DNA from: Kluyvera sp046569695 | Lineage (GTDB): Bacteria; Pseudomonadota; Gammaproteobacteria; Enterobacterales; Enterobacteriaceae | Direction of reading: 5' to 3' | Assembly (NCBI RefSeq): GCF_046569695.1 | Contig: NZ_JBKHUI010000015.1 | Coordinates: 1 to 64,000 of the forward strand | DNA: 64,000 bases | Shown here: positions 44,039 through 51,144 of the stretch, piece by piece | How positions within the stretch are numbered: position 1 is the stretch's first letter | How the letters are laid out: every line of letters begins with the position of its first letter | Notes under the pieces: model-generated | Told to the model about the DNA's origin: nothing | The model's input: only the letters and a program-made list of their open reading frames with translations | The model's database searches: none | Made by a program: the position numbers and the translations under genes

Positions 44039-45703
44039 TTAATCAATCTCGTTGGGATCAAGAGCGCCTGGGATGTTTTTAATCTCTTCCCAGCGTTCTC
44101 CCTGCAGGCGATAACCCGTTGCCGGACCGGCATAGTCATTGACGTCATTAACCGCAGAGAGCACTTGTCCGTCGCCGACGATGATGGCGGAGGTGTGCAG
44201 ATAGTCGCCGGTCAGCTTGGCTTTCTGGATGTTGAGCATGTCCTGGGCCACGTCGGTAAACCCGCCCTGCGCCAGCGCTTTCACCACTTCCAGACCGTTG
44301 CGGTTTTTATTGATGATTTCCTGGGCGAACTTGATGTCTTCGACGATGTTGCGCTCCGGCATATCTTTCGAACCGTGGGCGTAGGTCGCGGCTTCAACTT
44401 CTTCATCGGTAATCGGCGGCAGCCCCATCCCGGCAAATACGGCCTGCAGCGCGCGGGCGGCTTTGTTACGGATGGCGATAACGTCCTCTTCGCGAACCGG
44501 GCGCAGACCGCCGTCCACCTTCAGGTCGCGCTGGATAACGTTGTAGTCGTCAAAGTCTTCCGCATCTTCGTTGGAGCCAGCGAACATGTTGTCGTAGTTC
44601 GGCACCGCGGAATAACCGGAGGAGATAAAGTCGGTACCCGGCAGGAACTGCATCAGCAGGCGCGCGGTACGACGCATATCGGAGTGGGTGAAGGTCTGGT
44701 CGTTACTGGAGGCGCATTCCAGATCCAGCGACGAGCAGATCAGGTTTTCCGCCAGCACCGCGCGAATACCTGACGGCACGGCGGACGGTACGCCAATGCA
44801 GCTTACGGAGCCGTTTTGCAGACCCTGCACGCCAGCCGCTTTGGTGATGTAGATGCAGCGCGCTTCCAGATACAGCATGGATTTGCCTTCGGCGTAGCCC
44901 ATCTGCACTTCGGAGCCGGAGCCGGAGGTGAAGCGCATTTTCAGGCCACGAGAGGCGTAGGACGAGGCCAGGAAGCCCTTCGACCATGGGGTATCGTCGC
45001 CGTCGGTGAAGACCGGTTCGGTACCATAAACGGAAATGGTTTCGGCGTAGCAGGTGTGGCCCAGCATGCCGAGCTTCAGCTCGGTGGCTTCTTCCAGCGA
45101 GCACTGCGTCAGTACGCCCGGACGACCTACCTGAGAGCCGACCAGCAGCGCGATGGCGTTGAACGGCGCATAGCGCGCTACCGCAACGGTGGTTTCCTGT
45201 TCGTCAAAGCCGCGCCATGCACCTTCGGCGGCGTCGGCGGCAATTTGCACCGGGTTATCTTTAACGTTGGTGACGTGCGCCTGCTGAGACGGGGTGCGGC
45301 GTGCGCGCATTTTCTGCATCGACATCATCATTTCGACGACGTTCATATGCGAAACCACTTCGACAATTTTCGCCGGCGTCATCGCGGTGGTCAGCGGGAC
45401 AATGTCGCTGCGCTTGACGTTCGGATCGCACAGCATGTTGGCAAGCTTAACCGAATCCATCGCCATCACTTCTTCCGCGCGGTTCAGGTTGATGCCGTAG
45501 CGAGCGATAAAGTGGTCGATCAGGTCGAATTCGCTAACCGGTTTCCCGTCCAGCTCGGTCACCGCGCCGTTAACGATTTTAATCGACGGTTTCGGATCGT
45601 TCGGGCTTTCCATCGCGATAAAGCCTTCTTCGATCCACTCCTTAACGAAGCCGTCCTGATTCACAGGGCGTTTCGCCAGTGCTTCAAATCTTTTCGATCT
45701 CAT
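44039..45703 (-). CDS. pduC: propanediol dehydratase large subunit PduC
   Basis: Catalytic TIM-barrel subunit of B12-dependent diol dehydratase, which turns 1,2-propanediol into propionaldehyde by a radical mechanism. The 554 residues match the Klebsiella/Salmonella enzymes almost residue for residue. The catalytic E170 and D335 are present by direct counting. Substrate/K+ (Ca2+)-binding residues in the TCYAETISVYGTEP region are conserved. It may also act on glycerol, as in Klebsiella, but the substrate range cannot be read from sequence alone. Confidence 0.97.
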   Translation of the reverse strand: MRSKRFEALAKRPVNQDGFVKEWIEEGFIAMESPNDPKPSIKIVNGAVTELDGKPVSEFDLIDHFIARYGINLNRAEEVMAMDSVKLANMLCDPNVKRSDIVPLTTAMTPAKIVEVVSHMNVVEMMMSMQKMRARRTPSQQAHVTNVKDNPVQIAADAAEGAWRGFDEQETTVAVARYAPFNAIALLVGSQVGRPGVLTQCSLEEATELKLGMLGHTCYAETISVYGTEPVFTDGDDTPWSKGFLASSYASRGLKMRFTSGSGSEVQMGYAEGKSMLYLEARCIYITKAAGVQGLQNGSVSCIGVPSAVPSGIRAVLAENLICSSLDLECASSNDQTFTHSDMRRTARLLMQFLPGTDFISSGYSAVPNYDNMFAGSNEDAEDFDDYNVIQRDLKVDGGLRPVREEDVIAIRNKAARALQAVFAGMGLPPITDEEVEAATYAHGSKDMPERNIVEDIKFAQEIINKNRNGLEVVKALAQGGFTDVAQDMLNIQKAKLTGDYLHTSAIIVGDGQVLSAVNDVNDYAGPATGYRLQGERWEEIKNIPGALDPNEID

Positions 45704-45721
45704 GAATCAGCCTCGTGGGTA

Positions 45722-46534
45722 TCAGATGTAGGACGGGCGATCGTTTTTCGGTTCAGCGCCGAGGGTCGCAAGGACGGTTTTGCCGATTTCGCGAGCCGAA
45801 GTCACTGCCTGACGGACGGCGCCAGAGTCGCCGGAAATCACCAGAATGGCTTCGTTACTGAAGCTGGTGCCGTGCGCCGGGGAGCTGTATGCCACGACGT
45901 CAACGTTGGCTGATTTCAGCGCGGTATCTGCCATCAGTACGCCGACGGAAGCCGGTGCGCCGACGATAACGCCGCAGGCGCGGCCAATCGGTGCGCCGAA
46001 CGCTTTTTCCAGCGCGTAGCTGGCGCGAGCGGTGTACTGCAGTTCGATATGCCCGGCCTCGTTGGCGTAAACATCGCCGAAGGTACGGTCCAGCTCTTTC
46101 AGCGCGACTTCGATACCGCGCTTGACGTCCGAAACGTCATTGCCGCCTAAAATAATCAGCGAGCCGTGGCCCGCGCCGCCTTTGGTATCGCGCGGCAGCT
46201 CAATGCTGACCACTTCGGTGTTGGTGGCTTTCACCGCTTCGTCTGCTGCCATAATGTGCGGGCCTGCGCCGGTGCGGGCGCCGAGAATGCCGATGGAGCG
46301 ATAGCGTTTCTCAAGCTTCATTGCATCCAGCAGGGCGGTATCGACGTTGGCGATAACCAGGCCAAGGGTGTCGCCAATGGCGGTCCCGACAAATTCCGTT
46401 AAACTGCAGCTTTTTTCTGCCATAGCCGTCTCTCGTATTGGGTGGTTTTCAGTAGGGATGGCCTGCTGTTCTGGCGCTGCCACACGGGCAATCACCTGCG
46501 CCATGATCTGTTCAACCAGCTCATTGCTGCTCAT
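45722..46534 (-). CDS. pduB: trimeric tandem-BMC shell protein PduB (and PduB')
   Basis: A 270-residue shell protein with two BMC domains in the BMC-T (EtuB-like) arrangement. It overlaps pduA by 4 bp. A second start at ATG 46423 (residue 38, MAEKSCSL) would give the shorter PduB' known from Salmonella, which lacks the first 37 residues. Those residues (MSSNELVEQIMAQVIARV) form an amphipathic helix, and in Salmonella they attach the enzyme core to the shell. The ribosome site for the inner start is weak (GAGAGA). Confidence 0.95.
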   Translation of the reverse strand: MSSNELVEQIMAQVIARVAAPEQQAIPTENHPIRETAMAEKSCSLTEFVGTAIGDTLGLVIANVDTALLDAMKLEKRYRSIGILGARTGAGPHIMAADEAVKATNTEVVSIELPRDTKGGAGHGSLIILGGNDVSDVKRGIEVALKELDRTFGDVYANEAGHIELQYTARASYALEKAFGAPIGRACGVIVGAPASVGVLMADTALKSANVDVVAYSSPAHGTSFSNEAILVISGDSGAVRQAVTSAREIGKTVLATLGAEPKNDRPSYI

Positions 46535-46815
46535 TGGCTAATTCCCTTCGGTAAGATTTTTTCTACATCGGAGTGAGGGCGTGGAATGACGTGTACGGCT
46601 TTCACTTCACCCACGTTGCGTGCGGCCGCGGCGCCTGCATCGGTAGCCGCTTTTACCGCGCCAACATCGCCGCGCACGATGACGGTGACCAGCCCGGAGC
46701 CAATCTTTTCATAGCCCACTAACATCACATTGGCCGATTTAACCATTGCATCAGCGGCCTCTATGGCTGCGGTTAAGCCTTTGGTTTCTACCATTCCTAG
46801 TGCTTCTTGTTGCAT
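46531..46815 (-). CDS. pduA: hexameric shell protein PduA
   Basis: First gene of the pdu operon. It encodes a 94-residue BMC-domain protein whose hexamer pore admits 1,2-propanediol and retains propionaldehyde in Salmonella. The BMC core is visible as MVETKGLTAAIEAADAMVKSAN near the N-terminus (compare pduJ). The ribosome site GAGG, 5 nt before the ATG, is buried in a leader hairpin, listed separately. Confidence 0.96.
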   Translation of the reverse strand: MQQEALGMVETKGLTAAIEAADAMVKSANVMLVGYEKIGSGLVTVIVRGDVGAVKAATDAGAAAARNVGEVKAVHVIPRPHSDVEKILPKGISQ

Positions 46816-46867
46816 AAAGACCTCGCATGGAGTGTTCCGATAGTTGGGACTATAAGAAGATGCGAGG
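46816..46867 (-). promoter_or_regulatory. pduA leader hairpin occluding the ribosome binding site
   Basis: In the pduA message an 8-bp perfect stem CCTCGCAT/ATGCGAGG (46867-46860 pairing with 46828-46821) closes over an inner 5-bp stem ATAGT/ACTAT with loop CCCA (46853-46840). The 3' arm ends 5 nt before the ATG and contains the GAGG that should serve as ribosome site. The structure could limit translation of the first shell gene, or mark the transcript 5' end. No regulator is implied by sequence alone. Confidence 0.55.
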
Positions 46868-47339
46868 AAAAAGAATGGCTGACTTGGTTTTGATGGTGAA
46901 AAAATAGTGGTTTATTAATAGTACAAAGTTGTCATCTTTAAATTTAATGATTTGATTTTTATGGTTATTTTTATTTTGTGTGATATGAATATTTTGTTTT
47001 TAACATTACATATTTACAAATTTGCTCATGACGATATTAATTTTATCTGCTATGCGAAATTGATTGGTTTGTGATGTTTATTGGAAAACGGTGAGTTGGT
47101 TTTAGCAATATTTTGCCATGTCAGCGAAGCGAGATAATTGCAAAATCTGCGCGTGAGTCGTGCCATCATTGCTTAATTAATGGCAATAATTTGTTATCGA
47201 TGCCCGAATTTTCCGGGAGCGTGGTCAGCAGGTTGCCAACAATTTGCCCAAGGGAGTTCATATAGTGATGACCGTTGTACTCCACTGCCAGCAGGATGTT
47301 GGCTGGTCAGGACACGAACTCTGCTAAGAAGGTGTCACA
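46868..47339. promoter_or_regulatory. AT-rich divergent pduA / pduF control region
   Basis: About 470 bp with no gene, much richer in A/T than the genes around it. It must hold the pdu promoter (minus) and the pduF promoter (plus). By analogy with Salmonella it should carry PocR, CRP and ArcA sites. Visible structures are an inverted repeat ATTTTGC/GCAAAAT (47110-47116 with 47140-47146), nested palindromes GCCAT...ATGGC and ATTGC...GCAAT around 47162-47187, and several TTGCCA-like repeats between 47112 and 47290. I could not fix -10/-35 boxes with confidence. Confidence 0.6.
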
Positions 47340-48140
47340 ATGAACGATTCGTTAAAAGCGCAATGTACCGCCGAGTTTCTGGGCACCGGGCTGTTTTTGT
47401 TTTTCGGTATTGGTTGCCTGAGCGCGTTAAAAGTCGCGGGAGCAAGCCTTGGGCTGTGGGAAATTTGCATTATCTGGGGGCTGGGGATCTCGCTTGCCGT
47501 GTATCTGACTTCGGGGATATCTGGCGGGCATCTCAACCCGGCGGTGACCGTCGCGTTATGGCTATTTGCCTGTTTTCCCGGTCGAAAAGTGTTCCCTTAT
47601 ATTGTCTCACAGGTCGCAGGCGCCTTTGGCGGCGCGGTGCTGGCCTACGTGCTTTACAGCACGATGTTTACCGAGTTTGAAGCTACGCACCATATCGTGC
47701 GCGGCAGCGTAGAGAGCCTGCAGCTGGCGAGTATTTTCAGCACCTATCCGGCGGCATCGCTGAGCATTTGGCATGCGGCGCTGGTGGAAGTGGTGATTAC
47801 CTCCATGCTGATGGGCATGATTATGGCGCTGACCGACGACGGTAACGGCGTGCCAAAAGGGCCGCTGGCGCCGCTGCTGATTGGCCTTCTGGTGGCGGTT
47901 ATTGGCGCATCAACCGGGCCGCTGACCGGCTTTGCGATGAATCCGGCGCGTGATTTTGGGCCGAAGCTGTTTACATGGATGGCGGGCTGGGGGGATATCG
48001 CGATGACCGGTGGTAGGGATATTCCGTATTTTATCGTGCCGATTGTCGCACCGTTAATCGGGGCCTGCCTGGGGGCGGCTATCTATCGTTATCTGATTGG
48101 TAATAACTTACCGTGCAATACCTGCAAATTAGAGGATTAA
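47340..48140 (+). CDS. pduF: propanediol diffusion facilitator PduF
   Basis: MIP/aquaglyceroporin family protein of 266 residues, assigned to uptake of 1,2-propanediol across the inner membrane. Six hydrophobic helices and two NPA boxes are present (GHLNPAVTVALW near residue 66 and FAMNPARDFGPKL near 200). An AAGAAGG ribosome site precedes ATG 47340. It lies upstream of pocR, with a terminator-like hairpin between them. Confidence 0.95.
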   Translation: MNDSLKAQCTAEFLGTGLFLFFGIGCLSALKVAGASLGLWEICIIWGLGISLAVYLTSGISGGHLNPAVTVALWLFACFPGRKVFPYIVSQVAGAFGGAVLAYVLYSTMFTEFEATHHIVRGSVESLQLASIFSTYPAASLSIWHAALVEVVITSMLMGMIMALTDDGNGVPKGPLAPLLIGLLVAVIGASTGPLTGFAMNPARDFGPKLFTWMAGWGDIAMTGGRDIPYFIVPIVAPLIGACLGAAIYRYLIGNNLPCNTCKLED

Positions 48141-48193
48141 TGTATTTGCTGAAATAGCTGAAAATTTTCATGAACCGGTATCACGAACTGGCC

Positions 48194-48223
48194 AAAAACG
48201 TCTCCCACGGATGGGAGACTTTT
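48194..48223 (+). terminator. stem-loop between pduF and pocR
   Basis: Perfect 8-bp stem GTCTCCCA/TGGGAGAC (48200-48207 with 48212-48219), loop CGGA, then TTTT. The T-run is short, so it may only partly stop pduF transcription. In Salmonella pocR is expressed both from its own promoter and by read-through. Confidence 0.75.
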
Positions 48224-48329
48224 GCTATCGTATTATTCTTTTATCGTGTTTGGTAAATGATGATGAAAGGAAGTGAATATTAAAAAAATGTTTTTGTTTA
48301 TAACAAAAAATTAACTGAGAGGTTTTATC
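48224..48329 (+). promoter_or_regulatory. pocR upstream region with AT-rich palindrome
   Basis: A 106-bp AT-rich segment between the pduF terminator and pocR. An 8-bp palindrome TTTTTGTT/AACAAAAA (48291-48298 with 48302-48309) lies just before the ACTGAGAGG ribosome site. It is a candidate operator or leader hairpin for pocR. No promoter boxes were assigned. Confidence 0.45.
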
Positions 48330-49241
48330 ATGATTTCTGCGAGTACACTGAACTCAGAACTCATCAATAAAATCGCACAGGATTTTGCGCAGGCCACCAG
48401 TCTGGCGGTTGTGGTTGTCAATATTCATGGTGATGAAATATCTGAACTGTTTAATTTCACGTCTTTCTGTCAGTTGATGCGTCAGCATCCCCAGCACAGC
48501 ACCCGCTGCCGGATGAGCGACCGCTGCGGCGGTCTGGAAGCCTCAAAAACCGATCAGCTCTGTATCTACCGCTGTCATGCCGGGTTAACCGATTTCTCCA
48601 TCCCTCTGGTCATTGCCGGGCACCTCGTGGGTTTCGTGCTGTGCGGGCAGGTGCGCTTAAGCAACGATGTTGGACTGGTCGACATTCTCAACGTCGACGA
48701 CCGCTGGCAGGCCGATCCTGAACTGGTAAAGGCGTTCCGCGACGTGCCGGAAATGGATTACTCCAGAGTGATTGCTTCTGCTGATTTACTGAGGCTTATC
48801 GTTGAAAACTGCCTTAAGAAACAGCTTAACTTTGTGGTAATTAAAGACAACCCGCAGCAGCCAGAGCCTGCGCGCGCCAGCCGGGTTGCCAGCCCTCACG
48901 ACGGTAAAATGAAGAAAGCCCTGCGCTATATCGATGCCCATTTATCCGACGAGCTTCGCCTGGAAGATGTCGCCGCCCACATTTATCTCAGCCCCTACTA
49001 TTTCAGCAAGTTGTTCAAAAAATATCAGGGAATCGGCTTTAACGCCTGGGTAAACCATCAGCGGATGGTGAGCGCCAAAGAGTTGCTTTGTCACAGCGAC
49101 TGGAGTATCGCCAGCATTGCGCGGAATTTAGGCTTCTCGCAAACCAGCTATTTTTGCAAAGTTTTTCGTCAGACCTATCAGGTCACTCCGCAAGCTTATC
49201 GCCAGCAAATTAATGCCGGATCACAAACTGAGTCATTTTAA
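48330..49241 (+). CDS. pocR: AraC-family activator PocR
   Basis: Transcriptional activator of both the pdu and cob operons in response to 1,2-propanediol. It has 303 residues. The N-terminal PocR sensory domain (about 1-180) contains a Cys-rich patch (STRCRMSDRCGG, CIYRCHAG). Two AraC-type helix-turn-helices occupy the C-terminal 100 residues, with the signature ARNLGFSQTSYFCKVFRQTYQVTP-like segment near 268-291. Its position between the divergent operons fits coordinate control. Confidence 0.96.
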   Translation: MISASTLNSELINKIAQDFAQATSLAVVVVNIHGDEISELFNFTSFCQLMRQHPQHSTRCRMSDRCGGLEASKTDQLCIYRCHAGLTDFSIPLVIAGHLVGFVLCGQVRLSNDVGLVDILNVDDRWQADPELVKAFRDVPEMDYSRVIASADLLRLIVENCLKKQLNFVVIKDNPQQPEPARASRVASPHDGKMKKALRYIDAHLSDELRLEDVAAHIYLSPYYFSKLFKKYQGIGFNAWVNHQRMVSAKELLCHSDWSIASIARNLGFSQTSYFCKVFRQTYQVTPQAYRQQINAGSQTESF

Positions 49242-49260
49242 ATAACAATATTTTGTTATT
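49241..49260. repeat. palindrome at the pocR 3' end
   Basis: AATAACAA/TTGTTATT arms (49241-49248 with 49253-49260), loop TATT, starting at the last base of the pocR stop codon. It is AT-rich and followed by a short T-run (49265-49269). It may be a weak terminator or a second copy of the operator-like palindrome seen before pocR. Confidence 0.5.
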
Positions 49261-49475
49261 GCCGATTTTTGATATCCCCCCGTATCTGGCTCATTATAAA
49301 ATGAAAAAATATCATTCAGAGCAATAAATTGTCATAGCGCAACAAAATAATAATGAGAGAGCGATAAGCTGCACCAGTTTTTATTTATTTGATGGGATAG
49401 AGTGACATCTGAAATTGCTCTGAAATTAGAAGTCAGAGACAACGGGAGCCATCCAGTTCCCGTTTGATGTTCCGG
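49261..49475 (+). promoter_or_regulatory. cbi operon promoter region and leader hairpin
   Basis: The 200 bp between pocR and the riboswitch are AT-rich at first and should contain the PocR/CRP/ArcA-controlled cbi promoter. A leader stem AACGGGA/TCCCGTT (49441-49447 with 49458-49464) precedes the aptamer. No convincing -10/-35 pair was chosen. Confidence 0.5.
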
Positions 49476-49479
49476 AAAT

Positions 49480-49765
49480 AATGCGAGCGAGGATTCATCC
49501 CGCTCAAGAAAACCGCCAGGTGCCAGGGAAGGGGGTGTGAATCCCCCGCAGCCCCCGCTGCTGTGATGCTGACGACCCCATATTTGACCACTGATCCGAA
49601 TAGCGGATTGGGAAGGATGGGAGAGGACGACGCTAAGCCAGAAGACCTGCCTGTCGGTTATTACCAACAACTTCGGTGGGAAGTGGGTTGCTTAGAAGCG
49701 TACAGTCGAAAGACTGGGTATGCTCGCAGCCCTACAACCCGGCACAGGATCACAGGATCGGGGTA
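49480..49765 (+). ncRNA. cobalamin riboswitch of the cbi/cob operon
   Basis: The aptamer is recognisable from its conserved pieces: GCCAGGGAAGGGGGTGTGAA at 49522-49541, GCAGCCCCCGCTGCTGTGATG at about 49548-49568, and the B12 box AAGCCAGAAGACCTGCC at about 49635-49651. The roughly 110 nt after it, up to the cbiA ATG, form the expression platform. In Salmonella the equivalent leader binds adenosylcobalamin and folds so that the cbiA ribosome site is hidden. Here the ribosome site is the GGATCGGGG just before ATG 49765. B12 should repress the operon mainly at translation. Confidence 0.9.
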
Positions 49766-51144
49766 TGGCAGCCAGGCAGCACGCATTTATTCTCGCAGGT
49801 ACCGGCAGCGGTTGTGGCAAAACTACCGTTACGCTTGGTCTGCTCAGCCTGTTAAAGCAGCGCGGCATGCGGGTTCAGCCCTGCAAAGTCGGCCCGGATT
49901 ACCTCGATACCGGCTGGCATACCGCCATCAGCGGCGTCGTTTCCCGCAACCTCGACGGCTTTATGCTCCCCGAACCGGTGCTCAACGCGCTGTTTTGTGA
50001 ACAGATGCAGCGGGCGGATATCGCGGTGATTGAAGGCGTGATGGGGCTTTATGACGGCTTCGGTACCGACCCGAATTATTGCAGCACCGCCGCGATGGCC
50101 AAACAGCTTGGCTGCCCGGTTATCCTGCTGGTGGATGGCAAAGCGGTTTCCACCTCCATCGCCGCCACGGTGATGGGATTCCAGCATTTCGACCCCAGCC
50201 TCAACATCGCCGGCGTTATCGTCAATCGCGTCAACAGTGAATCCCATTATCAACTACTCAAAAGCGCCATTGAACGCTACTGCGGGCTGCCGGTTCTCGG
50301 CTACGTGCCGCGAGTGGAAGGCGTTGCCCTGCCCGAACGGCATCTGGGGCTGGTGACCGCCCGCGAGTCGCTGGTGAACCAGCAGCCGTGGCGCGATTTT
50401 GCCAACACGCTGGCGCAAACCCTGGATATTGAACAGCTTCTCGCGCTCAGCCAGCTCACCGCCTTACCCTACGGGGAGTGGCCCTCGCTGCCGTCGCCTG
50501 ACGAAGGGGCCGGTCTGACGCTGGCGCTAGCCGACGACGAAGCCTTCAATTTTTACTACCCGGATAACCTCACCCTGCTTGAACGCTGTGGGGTGAATAT
50601 TGTGCGCTTCAGCCCGCTGCACGATAGCGTGCTGCCACCATGTCAGATGGTCTGGCTCGGCGGCGGCTATCCTGAAATTCACGCCGCTGCGCTGGCGGCC
50701 AATACGCCGATGCTGGCGCAGCTGCAGGAAGCGCACCGGCGCGGCGTGGCGATTTACGCCGAATGCGGCGGTCTGATGTATCTCGGTAGCACCCTGGAAG
50801 ATGCCAATGGCGATATTCACGCCATGGTTAATCTCATTCCCGGCCACAGCAAAATGGGCAAACGGCTGACCCGCTTTGGTTACTGCGAGGCGCAGGCTAT
50901 GCGGCAAACGCTGCTGGCGGCTCCCGGCGAAACCCTGCGCGGCCATGAGTTCCACTACTCTGATTTCACCCCGGAGACCCCGGCGGTGCTGGCCTGCCGC
51001 AAGGTGCGCGACGGCATTACGCTCCAGCAGTGGAGCGGCGGCTGGCAGGTGGGCAACACCTTCGCCAGCTACCTGCACCTGCATTTTGCCCAGCGTCCGA
51101 CAATGCTCAGCCACTGGCTGGCGGCGGCAAGGAGCGCCCTATGA
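49765..51144 (+). CDS. cbiA: cobyrinate a,c-diamide synthase CbiA
   Basis: ATP- and glutamine-dependent amidation of the a and c carboxylates of (cobalt) cobyrinate. The N-terminal P-loop GTGSGCGKTT is at residues 12-21. A C-terminal class I glutamine amidotransferase domain has its catalytic Cys in YAECGGLMYLG. Start at ATG 49765 (MAARQHAFILAG), giving 459 residues as in Salmonella. The frame extends to 49720, but those codons belong to the riboswitch expression platform. It overlaps cbiB by 4 bp. Confidence 0.95.
   Translation: MAARQHAFILAGTGSGCGKTTVTLGLLSLLKQRGMRVQPCKVGPDYLDTGWHTAISGVVSRNLDGFMLPEPVLNALFCEQMQRADIAVIEGVMGLYDGFGTDPNYCSTAAMAKQLGCPVILLVDGKAVSTSIAATVMGFQHFDPSLNIAGVIVNRVNSESHYQLLKSAIERYCGLPVLGYVPRVEGVALPERHLGLVTARESLVNQQPWRDFANTLAQTLDIEQLLALSQLTALPYGEWPSLPSPDEGAGLTLALADDEAFNFYYPDNLTLLERCGVNIVRFSPLHDSVLPPCQMVWLGGGYPEIHAAALAANTPMLAQLQEAHRRGVAIYAECGGLMYLGSTLEDANGDIHAMVNLIPGHSKMGKRLTRFGYCEAQAMRQTLLAAPGETLRGHEFHYSDFTPETPAVLACRKVRDGITLQQWSGGWQVGNTFASYLHLHFAQRPTMLSHWLAAARSAL

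Noticed and set aside
43856..44773. 305-residue open frame opposite pduD/pduC
   Set aside because: Antisense shadow of conserved genes with no recognisable family.
44816..45913. 365-residue open frame opposite pduC/pduB
   Set aside because: Lies antisense to two secure genes. Its composition (His/Arg/Phe-rich with no domain) is what the reverse strand of GC-rich coding DNA gives, and it has no ribosome site.
46968..47085. CRP sites around TGTGATATGAAT and TTTGTGATGTTTATT
   Set aside because: Each has only one good half (TGTGA); the second half does not match TCACA, so no CRP site is called.
47180..47680. 166-residue open frame overlapping the 5' half of pduF
   Set aside because: Same strand, different frame; it covers non-coding control DNA and pduF, and its product resembles no known protein.
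28957..49241. Transposase, integrase or direct repeats marking recent island transfer
   Set aside because: None seen. GC-rich coding sequence looks like the flanking core genes, and the right border is outside the window.
49563..50000. Open frame through the riboswitch into cbiA
   Set aside because: It starts inside the cobalamin aptamer and continues out of frame through cbiA.
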